A DNA stretch of 8,920 bases, taken from assembly GCA_913054205.1 (NCBI GenBank), contig CAJXJM010000077.1:1-8920 (forward strand), written 5' to 3'. Position 1 is the first letter of the stretch, and every line of letters begins with the position of its first letter. Of the stretch, positions 1-4,978 are shown piece after piece. This DNA is from an uncultured Rhodospirillaceae bacterium. GTDB lineage: Bacteria > Pseudomonadota > Alphaproteobacteria > Rhodospirillales > UBA2165. The notes under the pieces are model-generated. The model searched no databases. It saw only the letters and a program-made list of their open reading frames with translations, and was not told the origin of the DNA. A program made the translations under genes and the position numbers.

Positions 1-210
1 GTAGCTATCGGGGCCAATTGCCGGATCATTAATCAGCGATGCCAAAATACCATAGGCACCGGAGCCAGAGAGGGCGCGCAATAATGCCATCGGCAGGGCT
101 TCTGCCGGCATACCAAACCCATCGGTAATAACGGAGATGGGCGAGATGAGCATGGCCATAGCACCACTTGCCCGGAACATACCAACAGCGACTAAAATGG
201 CGACGAGATA
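1..210 (-). pseudogene. SpmB-type nucleoside recognition (Gate) membrane protein, internal fragment with N-terminus missing
   Basis: Reading the minus strand from about 210 down to 1 gives an uninterrupted frame. It begins YLVAILVAVGMFRASGA, passes through PAEALPMALLRALSGSGAYG and ends with DPAIGPDSY at the window edge. The FRASGA, PAEALPMALLR, SGSGA and GPDSY blocks are signatures of the spore maturation protein B/nucleoside recognition domain family, multi-pass inner-membrane proteins of unclear role in non-sporulating bacteria. Family members have a substantial N-terminal part before YLVAIL. Here the frame upstream of position 210 reads into low-quality sequence antisense to a histidine kinase, so the 5' half is absent. 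The 3' end continues beyond the window. The homology is read by eye and is strong over about 65 residues. I infer a broken gene, or one side of an assembly join, not a functional protein. Confidence 0.75.
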
Positions 211-456
211 AGTATCGCAGACACGGGAATTGGTATGAGGGCACAAGAAATTGAAACGGCGTTGACGCGGTTTGGTCAGGTCGGTCGGGAGGCACGTTCT
301 GATCAAGAAGGTACGGGATTGGGATTGCCGCTGACACGCGATCTTATTGAATTGCATGGCGGGGAATTGAAAATTGACAGTACGCCCGATATTGGCACGA
401 CTGTCAGTATCATATTTCCAAGCGAGCGGGTCGTTCCCAACCAAATTGAAAATTAA
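208..456 (+). pseudogene. Sensor histidine kinase, C-terminal ATPase-domain fragment
   Basis: The plus-strand frame starting near 208 reads ISIADTGIGM, then RFGQVGRE, then GTGLGLPLTRDLIELHGG and GTTVSIIFP, ending with TAA at 454-456. These are the G1 box (DTGIGM), F box (RFGQ) and G2 box (GTGLGL) of the HATPase_c domain of two-component sensor kinases, followed by the usual C-terminal strands. The N box, the DHp phosphoacceptor helix and any sensor domain are missing: an in-frame stop lies at 193-195 and the sequence upstream of about 208 codes antisense for a SpmB-type protein. The only ATG (235) falls inside the G1 box and has no evident ribosome binding site, so the fragment is unlikely to be active. 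Its stop overlaps the xthA stop in convergent orientation, which suggests an originally intact, long-standing neighbour of xthA. Confidence 0.8.
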
Positions 457-1226
457 AGATCAAGCTCACACCAAACCGGCGTGTGGTCAGATGGTTTTTC
501 CCAGCCCCTTGGTGTGCGATCAACCCCAGATGCCGTTAGGATATCGGCGGCTTGTGGCGACAGCATTAAGTGATCGATGCGAATACCATTGTCTTTGTTC
601 CAAGCGCCGGCGCGATAATCCCAATAGGAATAACGCCCGGCCTCGGGGTTGAAGACGCGGAAAGCATCTGTCAGTCCAAGATAGATGAACTTTCGCCAAG
701 CGGCGTGAGTCTCCGGCCGAAACAAGGCATCACCGCGCCAACTCTCGGGATCATGAACATCGGCGTCTTCCGGGATAACGTTATAGTCTCCACCTAGAAC
801 GAAGGCGTCTTCTGTTGTCAGCAGTTCTTTCGCTCGGTCGTAGAGACGTTCCATGAATTCAAGTTTATAGGGATATTTCTCGGTATCGACCGGATTACCG
901 TTTGGCAAATAAATAGCAGCCACTCGAACGTCGCCGGTAAAGCCTTCGATGTAGCGCGCCTGTTCGTCGCTGGGATCACCCGGCAGTTCGGTTAGCTCGA
1001 TATCGATTGGCGATTTGGAAAGGATTGCGACGCCGTTATAGGTCTTTTGGCCAGAGACCGCGATGTTGTAGCCTTTATCTTCGACCTCTGCATGGGGGAA
1101 GGCTTCTGCGACACATTTGAGTTCTTGGAGCAACACAATATCGGGCGAGAAATCGTCCAGCCATCTTAGCAGATGAGGGAGACGCGCCTTCACCGAATTG
1201 ACATTCCATGTCGCAATTTTAACCAT
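453..1226 (-). CDS. xthA: Exodeoxyribonuclease III (AP endonuclease)
   Basis: A 257-residue protein of the exonuclease III branch of the EEP superfamily. It cleaves DNA at abasic sites and removes 3' blocking groups in base excision repair, and acts in the cytoplasm on the nucleoid. The whole catalytic set is visible: Asn8 in TWNVNS, Glu35 in LLQELK, Tyr106 in AIYLPNG, Asp147 and Asn149 in GGDYNV, Asp218 in IRIDHLM, and Asp247-His248 in PSDHTPV. Length is normal (E. coli XthA has 268 residues). The ATG at 1226 starts right at the canonical MVKIATWNVNS, preceded by a weak GGAT/GGATAG-like ribosome binding site. It lies downstream of erpA, but an intrinsic terminator sits only about 14 nt before its start, so expression needs readthrough or a promoter not seen here. 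Its TAA (453-455) overlaps the convergent histidine kinase stop. Confidence 0.95.
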   Translation of the reverse strand: MVKIATWNVNSVKARLPHLLRWLDDFSPDIVLLQELKCVAEAFPHAEVEDKGYNIAVSGQKTYNGVAILSKSPIDIELTELPGDPSDEQARYIEGFTGDVRVAAIYLPNGNPVDTEKYPYKLEFMERLYDRAKELLTTEDAFVLGGDYNVIPEDADVHDPESWRGDALFRPETHAAWRKFIYLGLTDAFRVFNPEAGRYSYWDYRAGAWNKDNGIRIDHLMLSPQAADILTASGVDRTPRGWEKPSDHTPVWCELDL

Positions 1227-1239
1227 TTAAATACTATCC

Positions 1240-1271
1240 AAAAAAAAGACCCTGCACTTGGTGGGTCTCTT
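1240..1271 (-). terminator. Intrinsic terminator after erpA
   Basis: On the minus strand, AGACCC, a 10-nt loop and GGGTCT form a 6-bp stem (arms 1263-1268 and 1247-1252 in plus coordinates). The stem can be extended by one G-U and two A-U pairs and is followed directly by a run of eight T. It lies 34 nt past the erpA stop. The T run ends only about 14 nt before the xthA ATG, so it also sits in the xthA leader, where it could limit readthrough into xthA. Confidence 0.8.
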
Positions 1272-1304
1272 CATAACACATTTGGTAGGGCGGCTAAAAG
1301 CACC

Positions 1305-1634
1305 CTAGATTGCAAATGAAACGCCGCAGCCACAGGACGAAGTTGCGTTTGGAATGTTCAGCTTAAAAGCCGAGCCGATGAGATCTTCAACAAAATCGAC
1401 TTCCGAGCTGCCGAGGATTTCGAGCGACATGTCGTCAATGACAACCTTCACGCCATGGGCCTCAAAGATTAAATCGTCATCTGTTTGAATGGCATCAAGA
1501 TCAAAACTATAGGAAAATCCTGAACATCCTCCGGCAGAGACCGTAATACGCAGCATCAGCTTATCATCCCCTTGGGAGGAGATCATCTCAGTCACGCGAT
1601 TGGCGGCACTTTCAGTAATAGATAAAGCGTTCAT
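1305..1634 (-). CDS. erpA: A-type iron-sulfur carrier/insertion protein (ErpA/IscA family)
   Basis: A 109-residue HesB/IscA-family protein that receives a [2Fe-2S] or [4Fe-4S] cluster from the assembly scaffold and passes it to target apoproteins in the cytoplasm. The three conserved cluster-binding cysteines are present: Cys37 in AGGCSGFSY, and Cys101 and Cys103 in SSCGCG near the C-terminus. The fold core (LRITVSAGGCSGF, VEDLIGSAFKLNIPNA) matches the family along its full length. I chose the ATG at 1634 (MNALSITESAANRV) because family members begin at the LTITESA strand. A longer in-frame start at 1688 would place its codon on the promoter -10 element and add an unconserved leader. Terminator downstream, sigma70-like promoter upstream. 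ErpA versus IscA cannot be settled by eye; a single-gene location away from an isc/suf cluster, in this neighbourhood, favours ErpA. Confidence 0.9.
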   Translation of the reverse strand: MNALSITESAANRVTEMISSQGDDKLMLRITVSAGGCSGFSYSFDLDAIQTDDDLIFEAHGVKVVIDDMSLEILGSSEVDFVEDLIGSAFKLNIPNATSSCGCGVSFAI

Positions 1635-1686
1635 ACTCAATTCTCTAAACTTCGAAACATTTACGTAATGATAACAATTCGCAAGC

Positions 1687-1716
1687 ATTATGTAAGCCTA
1701 AATTATAAATTGTCAA
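1687..1716 (-). promoter_or_regulatory. Sigma70-type promoter for erpA
   Basis: On the minus strand TTGACA (plus 1711-1716, a perfect -35) is followed after 18 nt by CATAAT (plus 1687-1692, five of six bases of the -10 consensus). Transcription would begin near 1680, about 45 nt before the erpA ATG. The -35 lies inside the 11-bp palindrome AATTGTCAATT (1708-1718), which could be a repressor half-site pair or coincidence in AT-rich DNA. Confidence 0.6.
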
Positions 1717-1786
1717 TTAACTGTGCTTTTGATGAAAGAAATAGGAAGACATCCTACTAATATCCCGGTATGCGACCAAACTATGG

Positions 1787-1809
1787 ATACGCGGATCAAG
1801 TCCGCGTAT
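1787..1809. repeat. Dispersed palindromic repeat, copy 1
   Basis: ATACGCGGA (1787-1795) and TCCGCGTAT (1801-1809) form a perfect 9-bp stem around the loop TCAAG, set in the context TGGAT...ATGACGG. This frame, TGGAT + GC-rich arm + TCAAG-like loop + complementary arm + ATGACG, resembles the two elements at 3633-3662 and 3694-3720. The arm sequence differs here (ACGCGG instead of CCCGG) while the pairing is kept, which suggests the hairpin itself is conserved. No T run follows, so it is not a classical terminator. Confidence 0.65.
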
Positions 1810-1907
1810 GACGGATAGGTGTTTTATCTTCTATGACGGCGTCAGAGAGGATTTTTCAAATTTATAATTGGCTGTAAAACTAAAATTGACTACACTTATT
1901 AGCATAT

Positions 1908-1990
1908 GTACGGAAAACCCCCTTAAATGGAGACATATCAGAACGCAAACGAGCGCAATTTGTTTGTTGGCTCAAAGGGGGTACGGAAAA
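1908..1990. repeat. Possible 64-bp mini-element with flanking direct repeats
   Basis: GTACGGAAAA occurs at 1908-1917 and again, identical, at 1981-1990. Immediately inside these copies are CCCCCTT (1918-1924) and its reverse complement AAGGGGG (1975-1981, sharing one base with the second direct repeat). Inverted ends flanked by identical direct repeats is the layout left by a small transposable element and its target duplication. At about 64 bp it could not encode anything. A chance or regulatory structure is the alternative. Confidence 0.4.
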
Positions 1991-2014
1991 GAGTTGGTTT
2001 CGGTATGGGCGGAA

Positions 2015-2091
2015 AATGTCCGCTATCGAGGGTAAAGCGGACGCATTTTATAGATGGCTTAATCGTCCGCTAATAGCCAGAAGCGGACATT
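2015..2091. repeat. Alternating GTCCGCT/AGCGGAC array (two hairpins)
   Basis: The heptamer GTCCGCT or its complement appears four times in alternating orientation: 2018-2024, 2036-2042, 2065-2071 and 2082-2088. Adjacent members can pair as two hairpins with loops of 11 and 10 nt. The outer pair is also a perfect 10-bp inverted repeat, AATGTCCGCT (2015-2024) and AGCGGACATT (2082-2091). The array ends about 90 nt upstream of the exported protein start, so a repeat element or a regulatory structure is possible. Confidence 0.6.
2069..2090 (+). repeat. Left copy of imperfect 22-nt direct repeat flanking the exported protein gene
   Basis: This 22-nt stretch starts GCTAATAGCC and ends AGCGGACAT. 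It matches 2673-2694 at 19 of 22 positions in the same orientation. It overlaps the last hairpin of the heptamer array. Confidence 0.55.
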
Positions 2092-2165
2092 ATTTCAGGA
2101 GCATATCTATCTCTGTCTAAAGAGGGGACATGTTGTGTTACCATGGATTAACTTGTATTTCCGAC

Positions 2166-2171
2166 TGAGGA
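2166..2171 (+). promoter_or_regulatory. Ribosome binding site choosing the GTG start at 2180
   Basis: TGAGGA lies 8 nt before the GTG at 2180 and is a better-spaced, better-matching Shine-Dalgarno sequence than AGAGGGG (2121-2127), which precedes an in-frame GTG at 2135. It supports the shorter protein with a compact signal peptide. Confidence 0.5.
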
Positions 2172-2179
2172 CCATCCCG

Positions 2180-2626
2180 GTGAAACCTGTAACCATAGTC
2201 CTTACTTTATTGATGATGTTCGTCGGTGGAGCGGCAGAGGCGGAAACCGTCAAAACTACGGATGGGCGCACAATTATTCTCAAAAAAGATGGAACCTATA
2301 AAATTCTGAAGGATGTGCCAAAAATCGAATATCAATCAGTGGATATAAATAACCTTAAACTGAATGCAGATAGTTGGGTCGAAAAGAAAGTAAAAGTAAA
2401 TGGTTATTTGAAGGTTGTTGGCACAAGAGGTGATAGCGGATCGATCAGTAATACGTTGTCTAGAACCTTCAGCTTTCGGGCCGATTTATCATCAATTATC
2501 GGTGCCACCAAACAGCGTCTTCAAAATGAATGCAAACTTCAATGCCGTATTCTTCTGACGGGTAAATTTATGAAGGACGGTGTTTTTGACTATAAAATCG
2601 TAGTAGACGAGGTCGTCTTTCCATAA
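2180..2626 (+). CDS. Small exported protein, OB-fold-like, unknown function
   Basis: A 148-residue protein if started at GTG 2180 (163 from the alternative GTG 2135). Residues 1-21 form a typical Sec signal peptide: Lys2, a hydrophobic core VTIVLTLLMMFVGG, and an AEA cleavage motif, so the product is probably periplasmic. Residues 24-42 (TTDGRTIILKKDGTYKIL) resemble the short 'DGR-x-hydrophobic-x-x-DGTW' beta module seen at the N-terminus of small secreted proteins. Residues 51-148 alternate beta strands (KKVKVNGYLKVVG, CRILLTGKF, YKIVVDEVVF) in a pattern like an OB-fold; this is inference, not a family match. Cys118 and Cys122 could form a disulfide. The gene is much more AT-rich than the argS block (18 G+C in the 60 bases at 2341-2400) and has imperfect direct repeats on both sides, consistent with horizontal acquisition. 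No function is assigned. Confidence 0.75.
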   Translation: MKPVTIVLTLLMMFVGGAAEAETVKTTDGRTIILKKDGTYKILKDVPKIEYQSVDINNLKLNADSWVEKKVKVNGYLKVVGTRGDSGSISNTLSRTFSFRADLSSIIGATKQRLQNECKLQCRILLTGKFMKDGVFDYKIVVDEVVFP

Positions 2627-2672
2627 TTCGTTCCGCCAAAGCAGACACTAATAAGATGGTGCCAAAGAGTCA

Positions 2673-2694
2673 GCTATTAGCCAAAAACGGACAT
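2673..2694 (+). repeat. Right copy of imperfect 22-nt direct repeat flanking the exported protein gene
   Basis: This copy starts GCTATTAGCC and ends AACGGACAT, with three mismatches to 2069-2090. It lies 46 nt after the exported protein stop. Sequences outside the 22 nt do not match between the copies. Confidence 0.55.
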
Positions 2695-2701
2695 GGCCAC
2701 G

Positions 2702-2788
2702 TTATGATGATGAAGCTAGATGTGCGCCAATGACAATAATGGCAACAATTGCGATACTGGCGATAATCCAAGATAACTTACCGGGCAT
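2702..2788 (-). CDS. Candidate 28-residue single-pass membrane miniprotein
   Basis: On the minus strand an ATG at 2786-2788 opens a 28-codon frame ending in TAA at 2702-2704. The product starts MPGKLSW, continues with about 17 almost purely hydrophobic residues (roughly residues 7-24, rich in Ile, Val and Ala) and ends HLASSS. This is the layout of a single transmembrane helix with a positively charged N-terminus. The strongest support is the AGGGAGG Shine-Dalgarno sequence 5 nt before the ATG, among the best in the window. It lies 72 nt downstream of the carboxylesterase stop on the same strand and could be its distal operon member or have its own promoter. I do not recognise the family, and such a short frame could arise by chance. 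Confidence 0.5.
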   Translation of the reverse strand: MPGKLSWIIASIAIVAIIVIGAHLASSS

Positions 2789-2793
2789 AAAAT

Positions 2794-2800
2794 CCTCCCT
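2794..2800 (-). promoter_or_regulatory. Strong ribosome binding site for the miniprotein ORF
   Basis: The minus strand reads AGGGAGG followed by ATTTT and ATG. This near-complete anti-16S match at 5-nt spacing would be hard to explain without translation of the short frame. Just upstream, TATTCA (2802-2807) and TGAATA (2815-2820) form a 6-bp inverted repeat with a 7-nt spacer. Confidence 0.5.
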
Positions 2801-2860
2801 ATATTCATCTTCTCTGAATAAGTTTGTTCTGATTGTACTTCGACCAATGGAACAGTTAAT

Positions 2861-3526
2861 TCATTGCGATTTTATTTCCATATAATTCGACAGAAATCGT
2901 AAGCCATTAACGAGGGCTTCCTTATTTAGGTTGTGACCCAAGTCTCGGCATATATGGTTTTTGACTGATATTTTCTCTTTCATAAAAAATGAGTTTGCGT
3001 CTGATATTTTTTCAACTGGTATGGTGCTATCATTGGCGCCATGAACCAACAGTATTGGTGGTCGCGACCTTATGCTGTCACTCAGTTTACCGGCATTCAA
3101 AATTTGGCCTGAGAATGAAAGGATGCCGCCAATCTGATCATTTCGGGTTAGACCACTATGGAGTGCCACGATCGCACCTTGAGAAAAGCCAACATAAAAA
3201 ACGTCTTGAGGAGTCAAGTTGAATTCATTCAAATAGTAATCAACCGTTTGATTGACCATGGAACAGGCATCTTCTATCTCAAAATACATATTGTCTGTTG
3301 CTGAGCCATTGGTGTTGAACCATCTATATTCATCACCATCACATATTGGCCCATTTGGAGTGACCACATAAGCATTTTGGAAATGTTTTGAGAATTGTTC
3401 GCTTACCTTAGAAAATTCGTCGCCGCTTGAGTTGAACCCGTGCAGCATAACAATGAGATTTTTGACTTCTGACTTCCCGTGCCATTCTTGAATTCCGGAT
3501 AATGGTGGCGTGAAAAAGGCGTCCAT
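2861..3526 (-). CDS. Alpha/beta hydrolase, phospholipase/carboxylesterase (Abhydrolase_2) family
   Basis: A 221-residue cytoplasmic serine esterase of the carboxylesterase/acyl-protein-thioesterase-like family (YpfH type). Visible landmarks in order: the oxyanion-hole region VMLHGFNSSG at 27-35, the family motif YRWF at 67-70, the nucleophile elbow GFSQG with Ser115, the acid Asp166 in VHGANDSTIP, and the base His198 in DLGHNL. All three catalytic residues are present and the length is normal. No signal peptide or membrane segment is seen. The ATG at 3526 is preceded by AAGGATG at suitable spacing. Natural substrate is unknown; members hydrolyse short acyl esters and lysophospholipid-like compounds in vitro. 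Codon composition is AT-richer than dgt or argS. It is transcribed away from dgt, with palindromic repeats between them. Confidence 0.88.
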   Translation of the reverse strand: MDAFFTPPLSGIQEWHGKSEVKNLIVMLHGFNSSGDEFSKVSEQFSKHFQNAYVVTPNGPICDGDEYRWFNTNGSATDNMYFEIEDACSMVNQTVDYYLNEFNLTPQDVFYVGFSQGAIVALHSGLTRNDQIGGILSFSGQILNAGKLSDSIRSRPPILLVHGANDSTIPVEKISDANSFFMKEKISVKNHICRDLGHNLNKEALVNGLRFLSNYMEIKSQ

Positions 3527-3632
3527 TGTTCACATCCTTCATAAATTACTTCCATCTCAGAGAACGTCACACTCCGATACGGTAACCACTGGGTTTCCGT
3601 ATAGCCACTCAATTTATGTCCTCCAATTAAAT

Positions 3633-3662
3633 CGTCATCCCGGCCCCCGAGCCGGGATCCAG
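3633..3662 (-). repeat. Dispersed palindromic repeat, copy 2
   Basis: ATCCCGGC (3637-3644) and GCCGGGAT (3651-3658) form a perfect 8-bp GC-rich stem around the loop CCCCGA. On the minus strand the element reads CTGGATCCCGGC...ATGACG, the same frame as the copies at 1787 and 3694. It lies about 107 nt before the carboxylesterase start and 100 nt before dgt. Confidence 0.7.
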
Positions 3663-3693
3663 AAAGCTACAATTGATCGAGTGCGGATAAAAA

Positions 3694-3720
3694 CTGGATC
3701 CCGGTTCAAGTTTCGATATG
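3694..3720 (+). repeat. Dispersed palindromic repeat, copy 3 (decayed)
   Basis: CTGGATCCCGG (3694-3704) is the exact reverse complement of 3652-3662, giving an 11-bp inverted repeat with copy 2, 31 nt apart. It continues TTCAAG, as in copy 1, but the second arm (TTTCGATATG) no longer pairs. Two copies in opposite orientation make a compound element in the dgt leader. Confidence 0.6.
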
Positions 3721-3761
3721 TCTTATGGGACTGTTAAGCAATATCGGCTAAGTTGTTGGTT

Positions 3762-4952
3762 ATGAAACAAAGTCTTACAGAATTTAAGGGCTCCGTGAAC
3801 GCCTTGGTGCCCTACGCTTGTTTTCCGGAACAAAGCAAAGGGCGTTTGGTAGCTGAATCTGAAAGCACCACACGAAATTGCTTCCAAAGGGATAGGGATC
3901 GTATTATTCACTCCACCGCTTTCCGGCGGCTGGAATATAAAACCCAGGTTTTTGTAAATCACGAAGGCGATCACTATCGAACGCGGCTGACCCATACGCT
4001 TGAAGTGTCGCAAATTGCGCGAACCTTGGCTCGATGTTTGGGATTAAACGAAGACCTCGCCGAGGCGGTCGCGCTGGCCCATGATTTGGGGCATCCGCCT
4101 TTTGGACACGCCGGCGAATACGCTCTCTCGGAGCTAATGGAGCCCTATGGCGGCTTTGACCACAATGCTCAATCATTGTCCGTTGTTGCAAGATTGGAAC
4201 GGCGCTACCCGAATTTTGATGGTCTGAATTTGACCTGGGAGACCATCGAAGGCGTGGTTAAACACAATGGTCCGTTGATTGACGCTGGCGGTGATAAAAA
4301 GTTGCCGCGTGAAATCGTCGATTACAATTCAAAGAATGATTTAAGGCTCGATACTTTCGCCAGTGCGGAAGCTCAAGTGGCCGCGTTGGCAGATGACATT
4401 GCCTATAACAACCATGACATTGACGACGGTTTGCGGGCCGATTTATTCAACATGGAAGATATGTTCGAACTTCCGCTCGTTGGCGAGATTTTTCAGGATG
4501 TCATCAAAAAACATTCCGACATCGATAAAGCCCGTCAACGCCATGAAGCGGTGCGCGATTTGATAGGCCATATGGTGAACGATTGTTTGACACAAACCCA
4601 ACAACAGTTAAAAGAAGCGGCACCGTCGACGGTCGAGGACATTCGAGCCTTAGACCACCAAGTTGTTTCGTTTTCTGCTGAAATGCACGCGATCGATAGA
4701 GGTCTGAAAGACTTCTTATTTGAAAATATGTATCGCCATTCACGCGTGAACAAAATGACCGATCAAGCGCGTTTGGTGGTGCGGGATTTGTTTGAATTAT
4801 TGTTGGCGCAGCCGGAAATGTTACCCGCCGAGTGGCACCAACAGGTAGACGGTAAAACGGAAGAACAGACGGCTCATGTGGTGGCTGATTATATCGCTGG
4901 AATGACCGACCGCTTTGCCAATGAAGAACACATGAAGTTAACGAATAAATAG
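3762..4952 (+). CDS. dgt: dGTP triphosphohydrolase-like protein (HD superfamily)
   Basis: A 396-residue HD-domain dNTP triphosphohydrolase, the type common in alphaproteobacteria, which splits dNTPs to nucleoside and triphosphate and helps control dNTP pools. Landmarks: [10 protein letters not shown] and [20 protein letters not shown] at the N-terminus, [20 protein letters not shown] with metal ligand His78, the HD pair His107-Asp108 in [16 protein letters not shown], and Asp211 in [14 protein letters not shown] completing the metal site. Length is normal. I chose ATG 3762 over TTG 3753 because ATG is the better start codon and residues before it are not conserved; neither has a clear Shine-Dalgarno sequence. 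Substrate range (dGTP only or several dNTPs) cannot be read from sequence. It opens the plus-strand block, with argS 26 nt downstream. Confidence 0.93.
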   Translation: MKQSLTEFKGSVNALVPYACFPEQSKGRLVAESESTTRNCFQRDRDRIIHSTAFRRLEYKTQVFVNHEGDHYRTRLTHTLEVSQIARTLARCLGLNEDLAEAVALAHDLGHPPFGHAGEYALSELMEPYGGFDHNAQSLSVVARLERRYPNFDGLNLTWETIEGVVKHNGPLIDAGGDKKLPREIVDYNSKNDLRLDTFASAEAQVAALADDIAYNNHDIDDGLRADLFNMEDMFELPLVGEIFQDVIKKHSDIDKARQRHEAVRDLIGHMVNDCLTQTQQQLKEAAPSTVEDIRALDHQVVSFSAEMHAIDRGLKDFLFENMYRHSRVNKMTDQARLVVRDLFELLLAQPEMLPAEWHQQVDGKTEEQTAHVVADYIAGMTDRFANEEHMKLTNK

Positions 4953-4978
4953 ACCAAGATACGCTGAAGATTAAATTT

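Larger units (their letters stand above)
1717..2165. other. Gene-free, repeat-rich AT-rich intergenic segment
   Basis: No convincing reading frame or RNA gene was found between the erpA promoter and the small exported protein gene. The segment contains a strong 23-nt hairpin (1787-1809), a short palindrome TGACGGCGTCA (1834-1844), a mini-element-like structure (1908-1990) and an alternating heptamer array (2015-2091), each listed separately. A TTGACT at 1886-1891 has no well-spaced -10 partner, so no promoter for the downstream gene is called. Confidence 0.5.

Noticed and set aside
29..337. 102-codon minus-strand frame across the left end
   Set aside because: It is out of frame with the clear SpmB homology on the same strand and has no protein character; it is a shadow frame.
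374..797. Plus-strand frames antisense to xthA
   Set aside because: They lie fully opposite a complete, motif-perfect xthA and show no protein character.
1640..1680. Iron-responsive operator (Irr, RirA or Fur box) before erpA
   Set aside because: Only half-site-like pieces such as TTTAGAGAATT and TTGTTATCATT are seen; no full palindromic match to a known box.
1635..1688. Longer erpA start at 1688
   Set aside because: Its start codon lies on the -10 element of the likely promoter, upstream of the predicted transcript start, and the 18 extra residues are not typical of the family.
1886..1910. Promoter TTGACT with a TATGTA-like -10 for the exported protein gene
   Set aside because: Spacing is only 13 nt and no acceptable -10 exists at 16-18 nt.
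2015..2091. CRISPR-like repeat array
   Set aside because: Units are 7 nt, alternate in orientation and are separated by short uneven spacers; no Cas genes are present.
3753..3761. TTG start three codons upstream for dgt
   Set aside because: No ribosome binding site favours it and the added residues MLV carry no conservation signal; ATG 3762 preferred.
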